From positions 1-32,444 of the forward strand of contig JAFWVX010000014.1 in assembly GCA_017523785.1 (NCBI GenBank): DNA of 32,444 nucleotides, in the 5' to 3' direction. Below, in pieces: positions 8,855-14,493 of the stretch. The notes under the pieces were generated by a model, which worked only from the letters and a program-made list of their open reading frames with translations, did not search any database and was not told the origin of the DNA. Source of the DNA: Lachnospiraceae bacterium. Its GTDB lineage: Bacteria > Bacillota > Clostridia > Lachnospirales > Lachnospiraceae. Within the stretch, counting starts at the first letter, position 1, and the number at the start of each line of letters is the position of its first letter. The position numbers and the translations under genes were made by a program.

Positions 8855-9237
8855 TACTCTTCATTCTCCTCTTTATTCATAATAGATACTATCTCATGTA
8901 AATCCAATGTATGATACTCTCTATAAAGTCTTACTGCGATTGCTAAGAAAAATGCAGTGAAGCTTACAGATACGACGATACCAGTAAGAACGAGTCCTGC
9001 TGGAACTGGATTTATATATTTAGTAAGTGTAGGTGTAGCCTCTTTGTAAAGTATTGGTGCCATTCTGCCTGATATATATCCTTTTGATGCAAGGAATAAA
9101 TATATAGCAGTGTCCATAAAGTTAAAACCAATTATTTTTTTGATAATATTTCTATTTAAGAGCAGTGTTACAAATCCTATTCCGAAAACTATAATCGCTG
9201 CTGTCTCATAGAAATTATGTATAAGTCCACTAAACAT
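8854..9237 (-). CDS. mrpC: Mrp/Mnh-type antiporter subunit C (NuoK-like)
   Basis: This 127-residue protein has three membrane helices and resembles MrpC/MnhC and NuoK. The family signature is visible in the first half (GFNFMDTAIYLF, about residues 37-48) and in the stretch PVPAGLVLTGIVVSVSFTAFFLA (about 77-99), matching the family pattern PLPQALVLTAIVIG. MrpC sits beside MrpD in the complex and forms part of the shared ion path. The start ATG overlaps the preceding stop codon (TAATG), and its own stop overlaps the next start, so the genes are tightly coupled. Confidence 0.87.
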   Translation of the reverse strand: MFSGLIHNFYETAAIIVFGIGFVTLLLNRNIIKKIIGFNFMDTAIYLFLASKGYISGRMAPILYKEATPTLTKYINPVPAGLVLTGIVVSVSFTAFFLAIAVRLYREYHTLDLHEIVSIMNKEENEE

Positions 9238-10139
9238 TAGATTTCCTCCCTATCAAACAAAGAATAGAATCCAAACATCGTGCAGGCAACAACTATTCCT
9301 ACACAAATATTAAGTGGAAGTATGAGTCCACTACTAATTAGATTTCCTGGTATTCCCTTAGGTATAATTGAATGTATGTGATTAGCTCCTGTATAGAATG
9401 AATAAGTTTTTGATATTGCATAAAAACTTAGAGCTACTATTGTAATCACTTTATAGACTTTGAAATTGAAAAACTTCTTTGTAGACTTGTCACCAAAGGC
9501 AAGGTTATAAAGGATTAGTGCAGCACCAATTATAGTGCCACCTGAGAATCCTCCACCTGGTGAAAGGTGACCATTTAATATTACATAGATTCCATAGATG
9601 AGTGTAAACGGAACAAGTATAAGTGCACCATGTCTTAAGATTACATCGTGCTTATCCTCATAAATCTTCTCTTCTATGTCTGCGACTTTCTTCTCTAAAC
9701 TTGTTTTCTTTCTAAATAAAAGAATTATAACTGCTGATGCTGCGATGAATAAAACTGTAGACTCACCCAAAGTATCAAATGCTCTGTAGTCAAGTATCAT
9801 GCCTGCTACAAAGTTAATAGCACCTGTATCAGCAATTCCATCCATTATATACTTTTTAACCACTTCATTATTTGCTGGGTTACTTGGGTCCCCAAATGGC
9901 GGAAGTGATGAAACTGTATATATGAGACAGCCAATAATAACTATCGCCATGATGACAGCGATGACAGTGTATGCATTTCTTGCACCCTTACTCTCACCTT
10001 TTTCAATCATAGCAGTAAGTCTTTCAGTAAGACTCATCTCATGATGTTTATAAACTCTCTTTGCTTTTTCTTTACTAACTACTTCTGCCTTAGGGGTTCC
10101 TTCAACAAATGAAGTAATTACTTCATTAAAACTACTCAT
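9237..10139 (-). CDS. mrpB: MbhE-MrpB fusion subunit
   Basis: This 300-residue protein joins two subunits that are usually separate or arranged differently. After a charged cytoplasmic N-terminus (about 55 residues) comes an MbhE/MrpA-C-terminal-like part: a membrane helix at about 56-78, a periplasmic loop, and the signature DYRAFDTLGE (117-126). A short charged linker leads to a complete MrpB domain (about 165-300) with GHLSPGGGFSGG (190-201). I chose ATG 10139 over the in-frame ATG at 10157 because GGGGGAGG lies 6 bases before it; the start overlaps the end of the preceding MbhD-like gene by 8 bases. In Bacillus MrpA the MbhE-like part is the MrpA tail and MrpB is a separate chain. Confidence 0.82.
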   Translation of the reverse strand: MSSFNEVITSFVEGTPKAEVVSKEKAKRVYKHHEMSLTERLTAMIEKGESKGARNAYTVIAVIMAIVIIGCLIYTVSSLPPFGDPSNPANNEVVKKYIMDGIADTGAINFVAGMILDYRAFDTLGESTVLFIAASAVIILLFRKKTSLEKKVADIEEKIYEDKHDVILRHGALILVPFTLIYGIYVILNGHLSPGGGFSGGTIIGAALILYNLAFGDKSTKKFFNFKVYKVITIVALSFYAISKTYSFYTGANHIHSIIPKGIPGNLISSGLILPLNICVGIVVACTMFGFYSLFDREEI

Positions 10140-10389
10140 TCTTTGCCTCCCCCTCATTCATCTTATCTACTTTTACAAGTGTGATAAAGAATAATATACT
10201 TGTGATTCCAGCTCCAACTGCTGCTTCAGTTATGGCAAGGTCAGGTGATTCAATGAAAAGCCATATAACTGACATTACTAAACTGTAGGCAGTGAAAATA
10301 ATAAGTGATACCAATAAATTATTTGTAATACAAACTGAAAGAGCACATATTACTAAAAATATTACTAATATATACTGTATATAAATCAT
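10132..10389 (-). CDS. MbhD-like subunit (DUF4040)
   Basis: This 85-residue protein has three membrane helices and carries the motif ESPDLAITEAAVGAGI (about 48-63), diagnostic for MbhD and for the corresponding segment of MrpA. In Bacillus it is fused into the C-terminal part of MrpA; here it is a free chain, as in archaeal Mbh-type operons. Its start overlaps the mrpG stop (ATGA), and its stop lies inside the start region of the fused MbhE-MrpB gene, so translation is probably coupled. It contributes to the link between the antiporter unit and the small-subunit cluster. Confidence 0.83.
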   Translation of the reverse strand: MIYIQYILVIFLVICALSVCITNNLLVSLIIFTAYSLVMSVIWLFIESPDLAITEAAVGAGITSILFFITLVKVDKMNEGEAKNE

Positions 10390-10715
10390 GACTTTATCTC
10401 CCCCACCTCTTTATTTATATTCTTGTTAGTCTGACTCTCAATCTTAGCAATCAAGTGACTACAGATAGGGCTTGATATCCAGAAGAACACAACTATACAT
10501 ACAAGTTTCAAAGTGGTAAATGTAATTCCTTCAAAAAATACAAGTCCCACAAGTATGAATAGCATTCCTAAGGTGTCACAGGTTGCTGCTACGTGCATTC
10601 TGTTTAATACATAGTTAAGTCTATATATTCCAATTATTGCAAGCACTATTATAAGGAGACCTATAAATATAAGTATAGTTCCAATTCCGAGTCTAAGTAC
10701 AGTCAATATATCCAT
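10386..10715 (-). CDS. mrpG: Mrp/Mnh-type antiporter subunit G
   Basis: At 109 residues with three membrane helices it fits the MrpG/MnhG/MbhC family. The recognisable stretch is GIYRLNYVLNRMHVAATCDTLG (about 29-50), matching the family pattern G-x-x-R-x-x-D-x-x-x-R-x-H-A-x-x-x-x-x-T-x-G. MrpG is one of the small subunits required for Mrp assembly, with no separate enzymatic role. It follows mrpF by one base and overlaps the MbhD-like gene by four bases (ATGA). The C-terminal 20 residues are hydrophilic and probably cytoplasmic. Confidence 0.87.
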   Translation of the reverse strand: MDILTVLRLGIGTILIFIGLLIIVLAIIGIYRLNYVLNRMHVAATCDTLGMLFILVGLVFFEGITFTTLKLVCIVVFFWISSPICSHLIAKIESQTNKNINKEVGEIKS

Positions 10716-10716
10716 A

Positions 10717-11055
10717 TTATCTCTTGCCTCCTTTTCCTAATTTATTGATTTTCTTTTTAGCCTTAGTCAACTCTCTCTTCTCATAAGCGTAGCCGTATGC
10801 ATAAGTAAGAACTACCATAGAGATAAAGTTTATAAGAGCGTAGACAAGTGCTACATCAATTAAGAAATCCTCTCTCAAAAATCCAGCAATCATACAGATA
10901 AATATTATTATCTTTGTTCCTATCATATTGATGCAAATGATTCTATCTGCAACTCTTGGACCTATGATTGCTCTTAGGAAGATTGCAATTATAGATAATG
11001 ACAATACAATCATTGATATGACAAATATTGCATTTTCAAAACTTACAGTTGCCAT
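10717..11055 (-). CDS. mrpF: Mrp/Mnh-type antiporter subunit F
   Basis: This 112-residue, three-helix protein matches MrpF/MnhF/MbhB. Its signature is GPRVADRIICINMIGTKI (about 32-49), equal to the family's GPT-x-x-DRI-x-x-x-D-x-x motif with Asn in place of the usual Asp, followed by DVALVYALINFIS (67-79). The last 20 residues are Lys/Arg-rich and should face the cytoplasm. The Asp-to-Asn change in the membrane motif is worth noting, but its effect cannot be judged from sequence. It sits one base from mrpE and one from mrpG. Confidence 0.88.
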   Translation of the reverse strand: MATVSFENAIFVISMIVLSLSIIAIFLRAIIGPRVADRIICINMIGTKIIIFICMIAGFLREDFLIDVALVYALINFISMVVLTYAYGYAYEKRELTKAKKKINKLGKGGKR

Positions 11056-11056
11056 A

Positions 11057-11521
11057 TTATAATTCCTCCATCTTTCTAAGCATCTTTACAAATACTGAAT
11101 CTTCAATCCCTTCAGCGAAACTCTTGTCAAGGCAGTGAATTTTGTATTCACCCTTTTCTGTCAAACCCACAGTTATAGTTCCTGGAGTAAGAGTTATAGA
11201 GTTCGCAAGTAATATTCTATGAATTGGGTCCTTTAATTCAGTCTTAAAATAACAAAAGCAAGGTTCAATTTCAACCTTATTGCTAAGCATTATAGTCAAC
11301 ACTGCAATATTTGCTTTTATAATCTCAATTACGAGAACTCCAATATAGACTACAGTCATAAAATCTTCTTTTATGATGTGTTTCGCATTTCTCTTCTCTT
11401 GGAAGAAAAACTTTTTGCAGAAAATAGTAACAGCCAACGAAACAACAAGACCAACTATAGCTATCTCTGCTGTAAGTTTGCCGTTAAATATTACCCACAG
11501 TATAAACAACAATACTATCAC
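11057..11521 (-). CDS. mrpE: Mrp/Mnh-type antiporter subunit E
   Basis: A 154-residue protein with two or three N-terminal membrane helices and a cytoplasmic C-terminal domain that carries the family hallmark LANSITLTPGTITVGL (about 104-119). It corresponds to MrpE/MnhE/MbhA, the first structural subunit of Mbh-type operons. The start is GTG, chosen because it overlaps the mobA stop codon (TAGTG) and has GGGAGG about 5 bases upstream. Starting the antiporter genes by coupling to mobA translation means the cofactor gene and ion-pump genes are made from one message. Confidence 0.88.
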   Translation of the reverse strand: MIVLLFILWVIFNGKLTAEIAIVGLVVSLAVTIFCKKFFFQEKRNAKHIIKEDFMTVVYIGVLVIEIIKANIAVLTIMLSNKVEIEPCFCYFKTELKDPIHRILLANSITLTPGTITVGLTEKGEYKIHCLDKSFAEGIEDSVFVKMLRKMEEL

Positions 11522-12108
11522 TATTTGCCTCCCTCTAAATTCACTTTCAATAATTTATCGTAATCATCTTTATAATTTACGTTTAGAAAATATTCGTCAT
11601 CATCGTCTATGTCGATAAACTCATACTTTGACTGGTCAACTAGTTTCATTACACTGTATTTGTCGCCCTTGATGATTTCTTCTATCTTGCTAGTCAGTGA
11701 TTTTTTAAAAACTCCAATGAGTGGTTCTTGCACTTTGTTATGTCTTATCAAAACTATTTCTAAATCTTTATCAAATGAATAGTCTATGAGTTTTTTTATA
11801 CTTTCTTCTTTTATGAGTGGGACATCTACACTTATTACAAATGCTCTATCATGCTCTATTGCATTAAGACCTTTAAGCATTCCTGAGAGTGGTCCCTTCA
11901 TTATGTCGTCCTCTACTACCTTAGCCTTGCATTCACTGCCTCTGTAACCCGAGGCTACTATATCATCAATGCCAATTTTTTTTAATTTATCTATCTGCAA
12001 ATTTAAAAGTGACTCGCCATGATATTTCAAATCACATTTGTCCTCACCCATCCTACTCGACTTGCCACCCGACAGGACTATCGCAGATACCTTTTTATAA
12101 TTATCCAT
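11521..12108 (-). CDS. mobA: MobA-like molybdenum cofactor guanylyltransferase
   Basis: This 195-residue protein is a MobA-type nucleotidyltransferase, which attaches GMP to molybdopterin to make the MGD form of Moco used by the DMSO-reductase family (for example formate dehydrogenases). The nucleotide-binding loop is LSGGKSSRMGEDK (12-24), with a conserved acidic motif in ISVDVPLI (about 92-99) that binds the metal. It is the first gene of the antiporter operon; its stop codon overlaps the mrpE start. Related cytidylyl- or uridylyltransferases share the fold, so the exact nucleotide is inferred from the close match to the MobA motif. No ribosome site of good quality precedes ATG 12108, so its own translation may be weak. 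Confidence 0.83.
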   Translation of the reverse strand: MDNYKKVSAIVLSGGKSSRMGEDKCDLKYHGESLLNLQIDKLKKIGIDDIVASGYRGSECKAKVVEDDIMKGPLSGMLKGLNAIEHDRAFVISVDVPLIKEESIKKLIDYSFDKDLEIVLIRHNKVQEPLIGVFKKSLTSKIEEIIKGDKYSVMKLVDQSKYEFIDIDDDDEYFLNVNYKDDYDKLLKVNLEGGK

Positions 12109-12128
12109 TTTTTATATAACAAAAATCG

Positions 12129-12213
12129 GGATAGTGCCCTCTTCTATCCTTCCCTTAAATATTCTTTACTACGTATAAACTGTAACACATTTGTTCCCCT
12201 CTACCCAAATGTG
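12129..12213 (-). other. Structured leader of the mobA-mrp operon
   Basis: Two hairpins lie between the promoter and mobA on the minus strand. The first pairs CACATTTG with CAAATGTG (8 bp, 12206-12213 with 12186-12193) around a 12-base purine-rich loop. The second pairs GGATAG with CTATCC (12144-12149 with 12129-12134) and is followed by a run of five Ts, so it could act as an attenuator about 15 bases before the mobA start. I do not recognise a known riboswitch class here. Confidence 0.4.
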
Positions 12214-12225
12214 GAATTTATATAT

Positions 12226-12254
12226 ATTATAAATTATATGGCGGTTAAAATCAA
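12226..12254 (-). promoter_or_regulatory. Promoter of the mobA-mrp operon
   Basis: On the minus strand, TTGATT (12249-12254) and TATAAT (12226-12231) are 17 bases apart. The predicted start near 12219 gives a leader of about 110 bases before mobA. Confidence 0.6.
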
Positions 12255-12288
12255 TACACAATTTTAACAATTTTTATTTTTTATCCAT

Positions 12289-12314
12289 AAAAAGACCTTC
12301 CATACGGGAAGGTC
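12289..12314 (-). terminator. Rho-independent terminator of iscS-iscU
   Basis: On the minus strand, GACCTTCC (12307-12314) pairs with GGAAGGTC (12294-12301) around a 5-base loop, followed by five Ts. It lies 12 bases after the iscU stop codon. Confidence 0.85.
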
Positions 12315-12325
12315 ACCAAAATAAT

Positions 12326-12769
12326 TTATTCTTCGTCCCCATCTTCAAGCTCTGATACATCATTTACTGGCTTTTCAAGCCCTTCTATCTTTATGCCCTT
12401 TTTCTCGGCATAATTCCAAAGTGCCGCATGTATAGCCTGCTCAGCAAGCAATGAACAGTGGATTTTTATAGGTGGGAGGCCATCTAGGGCTTCCATAACT
12501 GCCTTATTTGTGACTTTAAGAGCATCTTGGATGGTTTTACCCTTTACAAGTTCTGTAGCCATACTACTTGTGGCAACTGCTGCACCACAGCCAAATGTCT
12601 TGAATTTGCAGTCCTTTATAATTCCAGTTGCATCGTCAATGTCAAGATACATTCTCATTATATCTCCACATTTTGCATTTCCAACTGTGCCTACACCTGA
12701 GGCATTTTCTATCTCACCAACATTTCTTGGATTTTGATAATGATCTTTTACTTTTTCACTATATGCCAT
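12326..12769 (-). CDS. iscU: IscU/NifU-type Fe-S cluster scaffold protein
   Basis: This 147-residue protein is the U-type scaffold on which IscS-derived sulfur and iron are assembled into Fe-S clusters. The three cluster-ligating cysteines are present: Cys34 in NAKCGD (with Asp36), Cys61 in FGCGAA and Cys105 in IHCS. It starts with the family signature YSEKVKDHYQNPRNVG. It has only the IscU-like domain, not the ferredoxin or Nfu domains of full NifU. The C-terminus is extended by an acidic tail (SELEDGDEE). It lies 34 bases after iscS with ribosome site AAAGGAG and ends at a terminator; no hscA/hscB/fdx genes follow, so this is a minimal ISC operon. Confidence 0.92.
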   Translation of the reverse strand: MAYSEKVKDHYQNPRNVGEIENASGVGTVGNAKCGDIMRMYLDIDDATGIIKDCKFKTFGCGAAVATSSMATELVKGKTIQDALKVTNKAVMEALDGLPPIKIHCSLLAEQAIHAALWNYAEKKGIKIEGLEKPVNDVSELEDGDEE

Positions 12770-12781
12770 AATATCTCCTTT

Positions 12782-12804
12782 GTACGGGCGAGTTTTACGA
12801 GCCC
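12782..12804. repeat. Decayed GTAGGGG-type repeat between iscS and iscU
   Basis: The iscS-iscU spacer is nearly all a degenerate copy of the interspersed repeat (GTACGGGCGAG then a short loop and CGAGCCC), running opposite to transcription. It touches the iscS stop codon and ends about 12 bases from the iscU start. Confidence 0.6.
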
Positions 12805-13982
12805 TATTTATTTTTAACGAAGTCTTCGTATAGTGGTGACATTGAACGAAGCCTCTCTACAATTTTTGGTAAATTGTCACATACAAACTTTGCATCATCC
12901 ATACTTGTCTCGTGACTTATAGTAAGTCTGAGTGATCCATGTGCCTTCTCATGTGGAAGACCGATGGCAAGCAAGACATGTGATGGGTCAAGTGAGCCTG
13001 AAGTACAAGCTGAACCTGATGATGCACACACTCCTAAATCATTTAAAGCAAGGAGCATTGACTCACCCTCTATAAATTCAAATCCTATATTTAAATTATT
13101 TGGCAATCTCTTAGTTCTATGTCCATTTAATTTTGAATAAGGAATCTCTTTCAAAACTCTATCTATCATGTAGTCTCTTATCTCAGTTTCGTATTTCATT
13201 CTCTTATCAAGTTCTGCAAATGCAATCTCAGCCGCCTTAGCCATGCCGATTATTCCTGCGACATTTTCAGTACCTGCTCTCTTCTTCATTTCCTGTGCAC
13301 CACCATCCATGAAGTTAGAAATCTTTGTTCCCTTCTTGATATATAAAAATCCTGTTCCCTTCATCGCATTGAACTTGTGGCCTGAAACTGAAAGTAAATC
13401 TATATTCTCTGCAACTACATCGATTGGCACATGTGCATAAGCCTGCACAGCATCTACGTGAAATGTCACACCTTTCTTGTGGCAAAGTTCGCCAATCTCT
13501 TTTATAGGTTCGATAGTTCCTATCTCATTATTTGCATACATTATAGAAACTAAAACTGTGTCTGGTCTTATAGCCTTCTCTAAATCAGCGACATTTACAA
13601 GTCCATCAGAATCAACATCAAGATAAGTAACCTCATATCCTTCTCTTTCAAGTGCCTGCATGCTATGAAGAACTGCATGGTGTTCTATCTTAGAAGTGAT
13701 TAAATGTTTTCCCTTTGCTGCATTTGCATGAGCCACACCTTTAATTGCCCAGTTGTCTGACTCTGTTCCGCAGGCTGTAAAATATATTTCTCTTGGATTA
13801 GCATTTAATGACTTTGCTAAAACACCTCTCGCATTATCAAGTGCCTCATGCACATCTTGAGCACCATCATAGATGCTACTTGGATTAAAGCATTTGCCAC
13901 TTAGATATGGAATCATAGCATCAAGTACTCTCTTATCTACAAATGTTGTAGCAGCATTATCCATATAAATAAGTTTACTCAT
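12804..13982 (-). CDS. iscS: Cysteine desulfurase (IscS/NifS)
   Basis: This 392-residue PLP enzyme takes sulfur from cysteine and passes it to IscU. PLP forms its Schiff base on Lys203 in SVSGHKFNAMKG, and the catalytic cysteine is Cys326 in the mobile loop CASSGSACTSG. HH at 101-102 and the DAVQ motif (177-180) complete the cofactor pocket. Its length is normal for the family. The start ATG has an AGGAG ribosome site and a leader of only about 30 bases from a strong promoter. The Rrf2 regulator reads divergently from the same spacer, so repression by that regulator is likely. IscS may also supply sulfur for tRNA thiolation and Moco sulfuration. Confidence 0.93.
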   Translation of the reverse strand: MSKLIYMDNAATTFVDKRVLDAMIPYLSGKCFNPSSIYDGAQDVHEALDNARGVLAKSLNANPREIYFTACGTESDNWAIKGVAHANAAKGKHLITSKIEHHAVLHSMQALEREGYEVTYLDVDSDGLVNVADLEKAIRPDTVLVSIMYANNEIGTIEPIKEIGELCHKKGVTFHVDAVQAYAHVPIDVVAENIDLLSVSGHKFNAMKGTGFLYIKKGTKISNFMDGGAQEMKKRAGTENVAGIIGMAKAAEIAFAELDKRMKYETEIRDYMIDRVLKEIPYSKLNGHRTKRLPNNLNIGFEFIEGESMLLALNDLGVCASSGSACTSGSLDPSHVLLAIGLPHEKAHGSLRLTISHETSMDDAKFVCDNLPKIVERLRSMSPLYEDFVKNK

Positions 13983-14000
13983 ATTTGTCTCCTAAAACTA

Positions 14001-14029
14001 TTTACTTTTTAAAGCACATATAGTATACT
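14001..14029 (+). promoter_or_regulatory. Promoter of the Rrf2 regulator gene
   Basis: TTTACT (14001-14006) and TATACT (14024-14029) are 17 bases apart, with a start near 14036 and the gene at 14078. Its -10 overlaps the -10 of the opposing iscS promoter inside a perfect 12-bp palindrome at 14020-14031 (ATAGTATACTAT). Confidence 0.6.
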
Positions 14030-14050
14030 ATTATTTGCCTACTAAGTCAA
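14022..14050 (-). promoter_or_regulatory. Promoter and likely operator of iscS-iscU
   Basis: On the minus strand TTGACT (14045-14050) and TATACT (14022-14027) are 17 bases apart, a near-consensus promoter. CCTA and TAGG flank the -35 symmetrically (about 14037-14053), and the palindrome at 14020-14031 covers the -10; either could be the Rrf2 binding site. Confidence 0.7.
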
Positions 14051-14077
14051 TAGGTAATTAAAACTTTAGGAGTCATC

Positions 14078-14473
14078 ATGATTTCAACAAAGGGCAGAAA
14101 TGCATTAAAAACAATGATAGACCTTGCAGAACAAAATAGCAATGATTATATACCACTAAAAGATATTGCTAAAAGACAAGGCATATCTAAAAAATATTTA
14201 GAGTCCATAGTAAAAAAACTTGTTGACAATAAACTTTTAGTGGGAACAAGTGGAAAAAATGGCGGATACAAATTAAGTAAAGCTGTTTCAAAATATTCTA
14301 TAGGCGAAATTTTAGATGCAGCTGAGGGTCCACTATTCACTCTTACTTGTATTTCAGATGAGAAAAGTTCATGCATCAAAAAAAATACCTGTAAGACCTA
14401 TCCAGTGTGGAAAGGTCTTAACGAGGTAATTCATAATTATCTTTATAAAAAGAAACTAAGCGAACTAATCTAA
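14078..14473 (+). CDS. Rrf2 family transcriptional regulator (IscR-like)
   Basis: A 131-residue winged-helix repressor of the Rrf2 family. The N-terminal DNA-binding part has the family's recognition region (ISKKYLESIVKKL, about 36-48) and the wing GTSGKNGGYKLS (56-67). Three cysteines, Cys91, Cys99 and Cys105, are spaced as in [2Fe-2S] IscR, so it can probably sense Fe-S cluster status. Its divergent position beside iscS-iscU supports control of that operon and of itself. A CymR-type cysteine-metabolism regulator would lack the three-cysteine cluster, so IscR-like is preferred. The ribosome site is TAGGAG, 8 bases before the ATG. Confidence 0.87.
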   Translation: MISTKGRNALKTMIDLAEQNSNDYIPLKDIAKRQGISKKYLESIVKKLVDNKLLVGTSGKNGGYKLSKAVSKYSIGEILDAAEGPLFTLTCISDEKSSCIKKNTCKTYPVWKGLNEVIHNYLYKKKLSELI

Positions 14474-14493
14474 GTTAATTACATTTTCACTAA

